A DNA stretch of 49,403 nucleotides from Lachnospiraceae bacterium (lineage in GTDB: Bacteria; Bacillota; Clostridia; Lachnospirales; Lachnospiraceae), in the NCBI GenBank assembly GCA_017474455.1, contig JAFVHP010000038.1, forward strand, positions 1-49,403, written 5' to 3'. The position numbers were made by a program, and so were the translations under genes. The stretch's first letter is position 1; every line of letters begins with the position of its first letter. Below the pieces are notes generated by a model. That model was not told the DNA's origin, did no database searches, and saw only the letters and a program-made list of their open reading frames with translations. Below, in pieces: positions 16,178 to 24,719 of the stretch.

Positions 16178-16908
16178 CTGTTCCTGATCTCAAGAATCGT
16201 CCGTTTGGAAAGAGCCATAAACTGCTGGGCTAAAAGTGCCGCGGATCCTTTCCGGATCGGCTCCATCCTGATCAGATCCCCGTACGGGAGCATCTCCTGT
16301 CCGGAAAAGATCTTTTCGTATTCTTCGAAGTCTTTTTCATTCATCGTCGCGGGATGGATCACAAAAGTCGTGATCCCGTCCTTTGTATTCAGCGCTTTTT
16401 TCCTGTTTGAGGAAATCGGGTACCAGACGATTCCCGCCGCCGAAAAAGGGCTTGTCCCGTATCCGTCCGACACGGCCGCAAATCCCTCTTCCTTCAGCAC
16501 TTTCAGGGTGGTGCGGTCAAAGGAATGGGCAGGCGCGACAAATATATCCGTCTCGATCCCATGGGAAGAAAGGACCTCTTTCCCATGCCTGATGAGTTTT
16601 CTCTGTTCGTCACAGGGTAGTCCCGAAAACTCGGACAGCCGGTTCAGAGGGAACATTCCCCCTTTTACGGTCGTATAAACATGATATGTCCCGTGCATGG
16701 CAAGGATATACCCTCTTCGCTTAAGGGAAAGCATATTCTCCCAGAATCCCGGATCCTTTTCTTCCACCCCGATCTGCGGATCCCGGTTGTCGGGAATGAT
16801 GCCCAGCAGCGGCCTGACGCCGTAACGGTCCATCAGGTCCGTCAGCCGGCTGAATTTTCGCCGGTCCATATCGGGTGAGATATCGTCCAGCCTGATGGCT
16901 ATCTTCAT
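16174..16908 (-). CDS. DUF2334-like protein of the polysaccharide deacetylase superfamily
   Basis: A 244-aa soluble protein. The N-terminus IAIRLDDISPDMD holds the paired Asp residues used by carbohydrate esterase 4 relatives for metal binding, MHGTYH near residue 85 supplies a His, and FVAPAHSFDRTTL near 145 fits the later strand of the barrel. It lacks a signal peptide and any membrane span, so it would act in the cytoplasm. The family's usual job is removal of acetyl groups from sugars, but most DUF2334 members are untested. It overlaps both neighbours by four bases, between the epimerase and a GT4 gene. It could deacetylate a nucleotide sugar or lipid-linked intermediate. Confidence 0.75.
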   Translation of the reverse strand: MKIAIRLDDISPDMDRRKFSRLTDLMDRYGVRPLLGIIPDNRDPQIGVEEKDPGFWENMLSLKRRGYILAMHGTYHVYTTVKGGMFPLNRLSEFSGLPCDEQRKLIRHGKEVLSSHGIETDIFVAPAHSFDRTTLKVLKEEGFAAVSDGYGTSPFSAAGIVWYPISSNRKKALNTKDGITTFVIHPATMNEKDFEEYEKIFSGQEMLPYGDLIRMEPIRKGSAALLAQQFMALSKRTILEIRNR

Positions 16909-17882
16909 GAAAGATTTTCCCTGTACCAGTCTATCGCCAGCTCGATCCCGGCTGCAAAATCATATGACGGGTCATAGCCCAGGAGCGTCCTGGCCTTTGT
17001 GATATCCGCGTTCGAGTCCCTGATATCGCCTTTTCTGGGCTCACCGAATACCGGTTCCGTATCCTTGCCCAGCGCCCTGCAGAGGGTGTAATAAACATCT
17101 ATAAGATATTCCCGTCCGGCAGCGCCGATGTTGTAGGCTTCTCCGGCTGCGCTCTCCGGAGCAAGGCAGGCGCGCAGATTGGCTTCGATAACGTTATCTA
17201 CATAAGTGAAATCCCGGCTCTGCCTGCCGTCGCCGTAAATGACCGGCTGTTCTCCGTTCAGAAGGAGCTTGATGAACTTCGGGATGACCGCCGCGTACGC
17301 TCCGTCGGGATCCTGGCGTCTTCCGAAGACATTGAAGTACCGGAGGCCGTACGTATTCAGCCCGTAAAGGGAATGGTAGAGCCTGCCGTATTCTTCGTCG
17401 GTCCGCTTTGTAAGGGCATAGGGCGACAGGAGCTTTCCTTCTCCGCCTTCCTTTTTGGGCAGTACTGTTGAATCACCGTAGACAGAAGAACTGGAGGCAT
17501 AGACAAATCTCTCGACCTTATTCTGTCTTGCCGCTTCCATCATATTGATGGTTCCCCTGATATTGATCTCTTCATACAAAAGCGGCATCTCTATGCTGCG
17601 GGGAACGCTTCCCCAGGCAGCTTCATGGCAGACATACCGAACACCCTCCGTCGCTTTCATACAGGCATCCAGATCACGGATGTCTTCTTTCAGGAAGGTG
17701 AACTTCGGATCGGAGATAAACGGCTCTATATTGCTGTAATGCCCGGTCGAAAGATCATCCAGGCAGCGCACCGTATATCCCATCTCCAGAAGCGCTTCGC
17801 ATATATTCGATCCGATGAAGCCGGCACCGCCGGTCACCAGAAACACACTGTCACTGTCAAATTTAAGTTCCCTGAAGGACAT
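16905..17882 (-). CDS. UDP-N-acetylhexosamine (or uronate) 4-epimerase, WbpP/TviC-like
   Basis: An extended short-chain dehydrogenase of 325 aa, using NAD. GGAGFIG is at 18-24, the active-site serine region ASSSSVYGDS near 130, and YxxxK at Y155-K159. The segments HEAAWGSVPRSIEMPLLYEEIN, RYFNVFGRRQDPDGAYAAVIPKF and YGDGRQSRDFTYVDNVI resemble WbpP and TviC more than GalE. With the TviB/WbpO-like dehydrogenase at 20628-21944 it would turn UDP-GlcNAc into UDP-GalNAcA. ATG 17882 has AAGGAG eight bases upstream. The gap to the preceding pgeF-like gene is 71 bases and shows no clear promoter. Substrate assignment is an inference from context and motifs. Confidence 0.85.
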   Translation of the reverse strand: MSFRELKFDSDSVFLVTGGAGFIGSNICEALLEMGYTVRCLDDLSTGHYSNIEPFISDPKFTFLKEDIRDLDACMKATEGVRYVCHEAAWGSVPRSIEMPLLYEEINIRGTINMMEAARQNKVERFVYASSSSVYGDSTVLPKKEGGEGKLLSPYALTKRTDEEYGRLYHSLYGLNTYGLRYFNVFGRRQDPDGAYAAVIPKFIKLLLNGEQPVIYGDGRQSRDFTYVDNVIEANLRACLAPESAAGEAYNIGAAGREYLIDVYYTLCRALGKDTEPVFGEPRKGDIRDSNADITKARTLLGYDPSYDFAAGIELAIDWYRENLS

Positions 17883-17953
17883 TTAACCATCTCCTTGAAT
17901 AGAATATAAATGCTGTGAGGCATACCTGATTTATTTTACACTCCCGCCGCGAT

Positions 17954-18841
17954 CTAATCAATTTTCAGGGCGATCAGTCCGGCCAGGGTCCCCCTTACCG
18001 GTCCGTTCCCCCTGTGGGAAAACAGCACGTCCCGGTTGCAGCAGGTACAGACGTCACCGGCAGTGATATGCTCCCGCCTTAAGCCGGCGGAAAGAAGAAG
18101 GTTCAGGTTTGCCTTCCGAAGGTCCAGATGATAACGGTCTCCTTTTCCCTTTTTCAGGATCTTCCCGTCATAGCCGAACTCAGCCGCTACTTCCGGCCCG
18201 ATCTCGTAACAGTCCTGGCAGATACAGGGCCCTATTGCCGCATAAACATCTTGCGGCTTTGTCCCGTACATGTTGCCCATAACTTCCAGGGTCCTGCGGA
18301 CGATCTGTTTCGCCGTTCCCCTCCAGCCCGAATGCACCGCTCCTATGGCCTTATGCACCGGGTCCGCCAGAAGGACAGGCACACAGTCGGCAATATAAAC
18401 GGTCAGCACAAGCCCTTTTTCATTGGTAACAAGCGCATCCACATCCGTATAATCCCGGTCTCTTACGACGCCTTTTCCGGCATCCTCTGCCGTGACCACT
18501 CTGACATTGTCCGTATGCGTCTGCTGCGAAAGGACGAATCTTTCACATCCTATACCCGCCGCAGCGGCGATCCTCCTGAAGTTCTCCGTAACGTCTTCCG
18601 TCCTGTCTCCCCTTGAATAGCTTGGATTCATGGAAGCATAGGGGCCTTTGCTCACACCGCCGCACCTGGTCGTGAACATATGCATGAAAAGCTCACCGTT
18701 CGCATCTTTTTCCAGAAGCGGTGAATACAGTACGGGGAGCACGGTCCCGTCGTCATTGACATACTCTTTGACAAAAAGGCTCTGCATAGCTGCAGAGCCG
18801 GTATCTTGTGTTCTGATCAGTATATGGCCGTTGATACTCAT
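17954..18841 (-). CDS. pgeF: PgeF/YfiH-family protein (polyphenol oxidase / purine nucleoside phosphorylase-like, LACC1 relatives)
   Basis: A 295-aa protein of the DUF152 family. The conserved His-Cys-His metal set is visible: QQTHTDNV, IADCVPVLLAD and GAVHSGWRGTAKQIV; TTRCGGVSKGPYASMN near the N-terminus and AIGPCICQDCYEIG near residue 205 are also family marks. Members have been described as editing peptidoglycan synthesis in E. coli and as purine nucleoside-acting enzymes. The ATG at 18841 follows GAGGAAGG and overlaps pseI by four bases. It is unusual to find it inside a sialic-acid-like operon; it may simply be carried along or may deal with nucleoside by-products. It ends in TAG. Confidence 0.88.
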   Translation of the reverse strand: MSINGHILIRTQDTGSAAMQSLFVKEYVNDDGTVLPVLYSPLLEKDANGELFMHMFTTRCGGVSKGPYASMNPSYSRGDRTEDVTENFRRIAAAAGIGCERFVLSQQTHTDNVRVVTAEDAGKGVVRDRDYTDVDALVTNEKGLVLTVYIADCVPVLLADPVHKAIGAVHSGWRGTAKQIVRRTLEVMGNMYGTKPQDVYAAIGPCICQDCYEIGPEVAAEFGYDGKILKKGKGDRYHLDLRKANLNLLLSAGLRREHITAGDVCTCCNRDVLFSHRGNGPVRGTLAGLIALKID

Positions 18842-19899
18842 AATCCTTCCTCAATAAGGTCAACAGACAAAGGTGTCCCGAGTTTCGCATCCCGGCTGAT
18901 ATGCCTTCCGAGTACCCTGTCATAGAATTCGGGCAGCAGTCCGTCTCCCGGCCGGACACTCTTTATATTGTCACTGCTGAAGGCTTCGCCTTTTTTCATA
19001 TCCCTGGAGATGAAAAGGGAGCGGGCCCGTTTTTTCTCTGTTTTCTGTTTTTCCGTCAGGGTATACTCCCCGCTGCCAAGAGCTGCTTCTGCCTTCCGGA
19101 TATCTTCCTTCATCTGACGGAATTCTTCCGGTTCCATGGAGAACGCGCTGTCCACGCCGCCGTCCGCCCGCCTGAGCGTCAGGTGTTTTTCTATGACGCG
19201 GGCACCGAGCGCCACGGCCGCGACTGCGGCCACACTTCCCATACTGTGGTCCGAAAGCCCTGTGATACAGCCGAATTCCTTCTTCAGCGTTTCGATAGAA
19301 CGCAGGTTCATATCTTCATAGGGCGTAGGATAAGCGGAGACGCACTTTAAAAGGATAACGTCTTCGTTTCCTTCTTCCCTGCACGCGTCCAGCGCTTTTT
19401 CAATATCCTGAAGATAAGCCACACCGGTCGAAATGATGACCGGCTTCCCGCAGGACGCCGCCTTGCGGATCAGCGGAATATCAGTGATCTCGTAGGACGC
19501 GATCTTATAGGCAGGGACATCCATCTTTTCGAGGAAATCCACACTGGTGTGGTCGAACGGGGAAGAAAACAGCTCTATTCCCTTTTCCAGCGCCCTTTCC
19601 CTCAGCGGAGGCTGCCACTCCCACGGGGTATATGCTTTCTCATATAATTTGTGGAGCGTCATGCCGTCCCACAGGGTCCCCTGGTCGATCCAGAAAGGCT
19701 TATCGTCACAGTCCAGGGTTATGGTATCTGCCGTATAGGTCTGCAGTTTTACCGCGTCCGCTCCGGCATAGGCGGCAGCATCCACGATCCTTCCGGCCCG
19801 GCTGTAATCCATGTTGTGGTTGCCGCTCATTTCCGCGATCAGATAGACCGGGGATGTATCTGAGATCAGCCTGTTTCCGATCTGTATTTCCTTGTTCAT
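18838..19899 (-). CDS. pseI: Pseudaminic acid synthase PseI
   Basis: Condenses phosphoenolpyruvate with 2,4-diacetamido-2,4,6-trideoxy-L-altrose to form pseudaminic acid. The 353-aa protein has the NeuB-type TIM barrel (LIAEMSGNHNMDYSRA, ADAVKLQTYT, KIASYEITDIPLIR, GLSDHSMGSVAAVAAVALGARVIEKH) and a C-terminal SAF domain (ARSLFISRDMKKGEAFS). The segment GTLWDGMTLHKLYEKAYTPW marks the PseI branch rather than NeuB or LegI. ATG 19899 has GCGGAGACTTAG upstream. It follows pseF by 19 bases. PseB and PseC, needed for its substrate, are not in this window. Confidence 0.93.
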   Translation of the reverse strand: MNKEIQIGNRLISDTSPVYLIAEMSGNHNMDYSRAGRIVDAAAYAGADAVKLQTYTADTITLDCDDKPFWIDQGTLWDGMTLHKLYEKAYTPWEWQPPLRERALEKGIELFSSPFDHTSVDFLEKMDVPAYKIASYEITDIPLIRKAASCGKPVIISTGVAYLQDIEKALDACREEGNEDVILLKCVSAYPTPYEDMNLRSIETLKKEFGCITGLSDHSMGSVAAVAAVALGARVIEKHLTLRRADGGVDSAFSMEPEEFRQMKEDIRKAEAALGSGEYTLTEKQKTEKKRARSLFISRDMKKGEAFSSDNIKSVRPGDGLLPEFYDRVLGRHISRDAKLGTPLSVDLIEEGL

Positions 19900-19918
19900 C
19901 TAAGTCTCCGCATTAAGA

Positions 19919-20626
19919 TCATGATCCGTGCAGTATCCTGTACTTGACTTCGGCAGCGGCAAAATCCTCGGGGGTATCGATATCCTGCACTTCCGCATCA
20001 GGCAGTTCCAGCGGGATCATCTTTCCTCCCAGCAGCACCTTGTTTCTGACAAAAGGCTCCGTCCTGAAGAAATAAAACTGTCCGGCATCGTGATAATGCG
20101 GTTCCAGATCCTGCGACCTCGTACCCGCATACTCCGGCCAGGCAAGTTCCGCATAACCGTCCCTGACGACCATTGAACGCTGTATCGGGTAGGAATACCT
20201 GACGACAGGCACCAGGGTATTCGCATCCGACTCTTCCAGCCTGTGAAAACCTTCCCTGAGGCGCTCGGCCGTAATGAAAGGGGCCGTCGGATAAATACAG
20301 CACCCGTATTCGAACGGCAGGATGCCCTCTCCCTCGCCGGAAAGCTCCGCATACCGGCTGATCACTTCCATGAGAACATCAGCTGTGGTCGCGAAATCGT
20401 CCGACGTTTTGGCGCTCCTCATAAAAGGCACCTGCGCACCCAGAGAAAGTGCGGTATCGGCTATCTTTTCATCGTCGGTAGATACCATTACCGTATCGAA
20501 AACGCCGGAAGAAAGCGCGGCTTCTATCGAATACGCTATGATCGGCCGGCCGCAGAATTCCCTTATGTTCTTTCCCGGTATCCTTTTGCTTCCGCCCCGG
20601 GCTGTTATGATCGCCGCAGATCTCAA
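19919..20626 (-). CDS. pseF: Pseudaminic acid cytidylyltransferase PseF
   Basis: Activates pseudaminic acid with CTP to CMP-pseudaminic acid. The N-terminal AAIITARGGSKRIPGKNI is the CTP-binding motif of this family. EYAGTRSQDLEPHYHDAGQF near residue 165 is typical of PseF rather than NeuA. The start is best placed at TTG 20626: GGAGG in the last codons of the upstream gene lies seven bases before it, and the frame then begins directly at the conserved strand. The upstream ATG at 20647 has no such site. Product about 235 aa, as usual. The gene begins one base after the dehydrogenase stop, so the two are coupled. Confidence 0.92.
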   Translation of the reverse strand: MRSAAIITARGGSKRIPGKNIREFCGRPIIAYSIEAALSSGVFDTVMVSTDDEKIADTALSLGAQVPFMRSAKTSDDFATTADVLMEVISRYAELSGEGEGILPFEYGCCIYPTAPFITAERLREGFHRLEESDANTLVPVVRYSYPIQRSMVVRDGYAELAWPEYAGTRSQDLEPHYHDAGQFYFFRTEPFVRNKVLLGGKMIPLELPDAEVQDIDTPEDFAAAEVKYRILHGS

Positions 20627-20627
20627 A

Positions 20628-21944
20628 TCAGAGCCTCCAGTAGACATATTCAGGTTCTTTGAAATCGTTCCTGTCAAAGAGTCCCTTAAGGTCCGCAAAA
20701 ACTTTTGTTCTGTGTTCCGGGGCATACATGGCGCCGATGTCATCCCTGCTGATCTTCAGGAATTCATCATGCTTCACGGCAACGATGACCGCGTCCATGT
20801 TTTTCACATCCACAAGCGATGAGAAACCGATCCCGTAAAGGTGCCTGGCTTCATCCGCATCGGCGACCGGGTCCACCACGATCGAATCAATACCGAAATC
20901 CTTCAGTTCATTATAGATATCGATCACCTTCGTGTTCCGTGTGTCAGGACAGTTCTCCTTGAATGTGAACCCGAGGATCGCGACCTTTGCGTGATTGATC
21001 TGGATATCTTTTTTTATCATTTCCTTAACGACAGACTCGGCCACATACTTGCCCATATCGTCATTGATCTGTCTCCCGGAAAGGATGATCTTTGAATGAT
21101 AGCCCAGTTCCTCCGCCTTATATGTAAGATAATACGGATCTACGCCGATACAGTGGCCACCTACCAGTCCGGGCGCGAAATGAAGGAAATTCCACTTTGT
21201 TCCCGCTGCTTCCAGGACAGCTTTGGTATCGATGCCCATTTTATGGAAGATAATGGACAGTTCGTTCATGAACGCGATATTGATATCTCTCTGGCTGTTT
21301 TCGATAACTTTGGCAGCTTCCGCCACTTTGATGGATTCCGCCCTGTGCACGCCGGCCGCGACGACCAGTTCGTATGTTTTCGCGACCGTATCCAGAGTCT
21401 CTTCATCCATACCGGACACGATCTTGATGATGGATTCGAGACGGTGCACCTTGTCACCCGGATTGATCCTCTCCGGTGAATAGCCCACCTTGAAATCGAC
21501 CCCGCACTTTAAGCCCGATTCCTTTTCAAGAATCGGGACGCAGATGTCTTCCGTAACACCGGGATAGACAGTGGATTCATAAACGACGATACTGCCCTTT
21601 GTCAGGTTCTGTCCCAGGATCCTGCTCGCGCTCTCGACCGGTGAAAGATCAGGCGTATGATCGCTGTTGACCGGTGTAGGTACGGCCACGATATGGAATT
21701 TCGCCTTTTTCAGCAGCGAAGGATCCGAAGTGAACTCCACGGTCGATTCCCTGACAGCATCGTTGCCGACTTCATTGGTCGGATCGATCCCGTTCCTGTA
21801 TTTTTCGATCTTGGCTTCATTCAGGTCAAAACCGATCACCCTGACTTTTTTCGCGAACGCAACGGCGATCGGCATGCCGACATACCCGAGCCCGACCAGT
21901 GAAAGCGCCTCTTCACCTGTTAACAGTTTTTCATACAGTCCCAT
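20628..21944 (-). CDS. UDP-N-acetyl-hexosamine 6-dehydrogenase, TviB/WbpO-like
   Basis: Oxidises C6 of a UDP-HexNAc to the uronic acid using two NAD. The 438-aa protein has GLGYVG at 18-23, the hinge segments VYESTVYPGVTEDICVPILE and GYSPERINPGDKVH, ENSQRDINIAFMNEL, and the catalytic cysteine C265 in GLVGGHCIGVDPYYL. ILGFTFKENCPDTRNTKV follows in the C-terminal NAD domain. These features group it with TviB, WbpO and CapL rather than UDP-glucose dehydrogenases. Together with the TviC/WbpP-like epimerase it would make UDP-GalNAcA. ATG 21944 has a strong GGGAGG site. Confidence 0.92.
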   Translation of the reverse strand: MGLYEKLLTGEEALSLVGLGYVGMPIAVAFAKKVRVIGFDLNEAKIEKYRNGIDPTNEVGNDAVRESTVEFTSDPSLLKKAKFHIVAVPTPVNSDHTPDLSPVESASRILGQNLTKGSIVVYESTVYPGVTEDICVPILEKESGLKCGVDFKVGYSPERINPGDKVHRLESIIKIVSGMDEETLDTVAKTYELVVAAGVHRAESIKVAEAAKVIENSQRDINIAFMNELSIIFHKMGIDTKAVLEAAGTKWNFLHFAPGLVGGHCIGVDPYYLTYKAEELGYHSKIILSGRQINDDMGKYVAESVVKEMIKKDIQINHAKVAILGFTFKENCPDTRNTKVIDIYNELKDFGIDSIVVDPVADADEARHLYGIGFSSLVDVKNMDAVIVAVKHDEFLKISRDDIGAMYAPEHRTKVFADLKGLFDRNDFKEPEYVYWRL

Positions 21945-21956
21945 TGTCTTCCTCCC

Positions 21957-23087
21957 TTAATCCTGTTTATGAGCAAGGGCATTTCTGATCTCTTCCATAT
22001 ACGCCTCTGTCACGATAGCCCTGTCAAATTCACGTTCCATTTTTTCCCTGGCCGCAAGGCCCATCTGTTCCCTCTCCGCGTCAGAAAGTTTCATGAACCT
22101 TTCCATGGCGCTGATCAGGCTTTTCTCATCCCTGACCTTGAATATAAATCCCGTCCTGCCGTCTTCCGCGATCTCCCTGCAGCCTGTAACGTCACTGGAA
22201 AGGACAGGCCTTCCCGAAGCCGATGCTTCCATAAGGACATTGCTCATTCCTTCATGATAACTGGGTACCACCACGCAGGAAGCCTGGCGGTAATATGTTT
22301 CGACATCCGTAGAGAACCCGCAGTAATCAATGATGCCGTTCTCATTTTCCTTAAGTGCCAGTTTTTCCAGATCGTCCTCGCAGTAACCGAGCACCGTGAA
22401 AACAGGCGCAGCCGGGATCCTGCCCTCTTCCTCCTCTTTTTTAAAGTGCCGCGCCGCGGCAAGGAATTCCATGAAGCCCTTTTCTTTTTTGACCCGGTTT
22501 ATGTAGCTGAACCGGAGCCTTCCTTCACCCGCGCCGGAATCACCGTAAGGAAGCGGTCTGAACCGGGAAAGGTTTACCCCGGAACCGCTGACCAGCCGCA
22601 TCTTCCCCTGATAGATCCTGTTGTAACTGAAGAAGTCCATATTGGCCTGGTTCTGGAAAAATACGCAGTACGCTTTTTTCAGGCCCATTCTGTACAGCTG
22701 CCTGGTAAGTGTCCTGACGGCTTGGGAAGTAAAAAACGCGTCGCTTAAGCCCGTTACGGTAGGGATAAACGGGATCCTGAGCTTTGCTGCCGCCATGCCT
22801 CCGTATACGACCGGTTTGATCGTATAGGCCATGACGACATCCGGTCTCAGCCCTGCCATCAGTTCTTTATACTTTTTAAGGAGCTTTCGTTCCCTGAAAG
22901 GGTTCATTCCGTGCCGTTCCATGGGAGTACGGAGCACCTTCGCGCCCATCGAGGAAAGCTCCATTTCCTTCAGATCATCCGGCATACTGATCCAGAGATC
23001 GTGTTCACTGCACAATTTTCTCAAAAGCTGGTCCCTGAAATCATACAGGCCGCCGGAAGAATTGCATAATATGAGGATCTTAGCCAT
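21957..23087 (-). CDS. Glycosyltransferase family 4 (PglA/PglJ-like)
   Basis: A 376-aa GT-B enzyme. It starts AKILILCNSSGGLYDFRDQLL, as in the GT4 branch that includes PglA and WbpH-like enzymes acting early on lipid-linked sugars. AYTIKPVVYGGMAA and FIPTVTGLSDAF are typical of that branch; the donor domain has FSYINRVKKEKGF, GYCEDDLEKL, PSYHEGMSNVLMEASASGRPVLSSD and GCREIAEDGRTGFIF. Its ATG lies in a TAATG junction with the ATP-grasp gene. It is close to the PglC-type initiating transferase, so it may add the second sugar to that lipid carrier; this is inferred. Confidence 0.9.
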   Translation of the reverse strand: MAKILILCNSSGGLYDFRDQLLRKLCSEHDLWISMPDDLKEMELSSMGAKVLRTPMERHGMNPFRERKLLKKYKELMAGLRPDVVMAYTIKPVVYGGMAAAKLRIPFIPTVTGLSDAFFTSQAVRTLTRQLYRMGLKKAYCVFFQNQANMDFFSYNRIYQGKMRLVSGSGVNLSRFRPLPYGDSGAGEGRLRFSYINRVKKEKGFMEFLAAARHFKKEEEEGRIPAAPVFTVLGYCEDDLEKLALKENENGIIDYCGFSTDVETYYRQASCVVVPSYHEGMSNVLMEASASGRPVLSSDVTGCREIAEDGRTGFIFKVRDEKSLISAMERFMKLSDAEREQMGLAAREKMEREFDRAIVTEAYMEEIRNALAHKQD

Positions 23088-24088
23088 TATCTCACAAGCT
23101 CCGCTGTTTCAATGATCCTGGTCTCATTATATTTCATCATGATCACGCCGTCCCTGTAATCTCCGATCCGGACAGGGTTTTCCTTTCCTTCGAGATTCCG
23201 GATATACATGGAAGGCATGTCCGCGCCAGCATAGAACGCGTGCGGATAACCTCCGCCGTACCGGGGATTGATCTCGGAAAAGAAGAACTCACCGTCTTTT
23301 TCGAACAGGTCTATATCGATCTGTCCCCTGAATCCCTGGGATTCCACGAACCTGCTGATCAGGTCAAACACCCTGTCGTTGTGGACAGAGACCGATTTGT
23401 CGGTCTCACCGGCGCGCATCCTGAGTTTTTCCTTAAGGAATATGGAAACACACCTGCCGCTCAGCATGTCCACATATACGTCGGCGCCGAATTCCCTGCC
23501 GGACATGTACTCCTGGATCATGATCGCCGATGAGGGATCCTTCCCGTACCGGCGCGCGATGGCATAAAGTTCTTCTTTATCGTCCGCGCGCATGATCCCT
23601 ATGCTGGCACTGCCGTCCTCGGGCTTAATAAAGACAGGGAACGATATCTTCCCGGCTGATAACGCTTCTTCAAAACTGTCGAGCCCGGTCGTAAAGAAAG
23701 GAGTCAGAAGACCGGCTTCAGTGAATCTGCGGCACATCCTTGCCTTATGGAAACTGTCGTAAACCAGATCCGTCGGCGAGATCATGGGCATGCATCCCAG
23801 ATCACGGAATGCGCCGGCATTTTCAGACAGCAGCATCAGTTCCGGATCGATCAGCGAAAAGCACCCGGCCGCATGGTACTTCTTTACCGCTTCCAGGACT
23901 TTTTCCATATAATCCGGTTCCGTTATCCTCGGCATTATCAGAGCCTTATCGGCATCGTACAGCGCAGGCGCATAGGCGGAGCAGTCACACGCAATGACAT
24001 TTCCCCTCCCGTCCAGTATCTGCCTGTAGAACTGTACGATCTTGTTCCTGGTACCGGCACTCAGTATCAATACCGAAAGATCATTCAT
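23087..24088 (-). CDS. ATP-grasp domain protein (carboxylate-amine ligase superfamily)
   Basis: ATP-grasp enzymes join a carboxylic acid to an amine through an acyl phosphate. The about 333-aa protein has an N-terminal Rossmann-like pre-grasp region (SVLILSAGTRNKIVQFYRQI), the ATP-binding lysine in FPVFIKPEDGSASIGIM, IMIQEYMSGREFGADVYVD, and the metal-binding EINPRYGGGYPHAFYAGADM with Glu and Asn. It is CarB-like and soluble. The start is ATG 24088, overlapping the PglC-type gene by eight bases; the longer frame to 24169 runs inside that gene. Its neighbours are PglC-, PglE- and PglF-like genes, while no PglD acetyltransferase is present. It may acylate the 4-amino sugar with an amino acid or similar acid; this is inferred. 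Confidence 0.88.
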   Translation of the reverse strand: MNDLSVLILSAGTRNKIVQFYRQILDGRGNVIACDCSAYAPALYDADKALIMPRITEPDYMEKVLEAVKKYHAAGCFSLIDPELMLLSENAGAFRDLGCMPMISPTDLVYDSFHKARMCRRFTEAGLLTPFFTTGLDSFEEALSAGKISFPVFIKPEDGSASIGIMRADDKEELYAIARRYGKDPSSAIMIQEYMSGREFGADVYVDMLSGRCVSIFLKEKLRMRAGETDKSVSVHNDRVFDLISRFVESQGFRGQIDIDLFEKDGEFFFSEINPRYGGGYPHAFYAGADMPSMYIRNLEGKENPVRIGDYRDGVIMMKYNETRIIETAELVR

Positions 24089-24719
24089 GTTTGTCCGCCT
24101 CTTTCCGGGCTTTCCTGATGGCGGCCAGGTTTCCCTCCGCCGCACTGGTATCCCCGGCCACCGTCTCACTGTGTCCGAGGACCTGTTTCAGTGTCATCCA
24201 AAGGATCTTCATATCCAAGCCGAAAGATATATTCTCAGCATATTCGGCATCCAGTTCGAGCCGTTTGTCCCAGTCAAGGAAATTTCTTCCGCTGGCCTGT
24301 GCCAGTCCGGTAAGCCCCGGCCTTACGATGTGCCGGAGTTTTTCCCTTTCGGAATACCAGGGCAGGTACTCCTCCAGAAGGGGCCTGGGTCCGACCAGGC
24401 TCATTTCGCCTTTGAGGATATTGAAGATCTCCGGCAGCTCATCCAGGCTGGTCTTCCTGAGGAACAGGCCGAATCCTGTCAGCCGGTCTTTATCCGGCAG
24501 GAGCCTGCCCTCACTGTCCTTAAGGTCTTTCATCGTCCTGAATTTCATGATACCGAAGATCTTTTCATGATATCCCGGCCTTTTCTGCAGGAAGATGACC
24601 GGTCTGCCCATAAAGACAAGGACAAGGAGCGCGATCAGAAGATACAACCACCAGAACAGTATGATAACGGCCATGCCAAGGAGAATATCCAACAGCCTTT
24701 TTATGTACCTCGGGTACAT
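24081..24719 (-). CDS. PglC-type initiating sugar phosphotransferase
   Basis: A 212-aa monotopic phosphoglycosyltransferase, the minimal catalytic form. It moves a sugar-1-phosphate (often a diacetamido-sugar such as UDP-bacillosamine) to undecaprenyl phosphate. Residues 5-36 form the membrane-dipping helix (KRLLDILLGMAVIILF). KFRTM is at 59-63, the catalytic D93-E94 in SLDELPEIFN, MSLVGPRPLLEEYLPWY follows, and RPGLTGLAQASGRN comes after. It lacks the N-terminal membrane domain of the WbaP type. It starts in a TAATG junction with the PglE-type gene. The length, motif spacing and neighbours support the PglC call. Confidence 0.93.
   Translation of the reverse strand: MYPRYIKRLLDILLGMAVIILFWWLYLLIALLVLVFMGRPVIFLQKRPGYHEKIFGIMKFRTMKDLKDSEGRLLPDKDRLTGFGLFLRKTSLDELPEIFNILKGEMSLVGPRPLLEEYLPWYSEREKLRHIVRPGLTGLAQASGRNFLDWDKRLELDAEYAENISFGLDMKILWMTLKQVLGHSETVAGDTSAAEGNLAAIRKARKEADKHE

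Noticed and set aside
20627-20743. N-terminal extension of PseF to 20743
   Set aside because: The added residues overlap the dehydrogenase gene in another frame and the family begins at the AAIITARGG strand.
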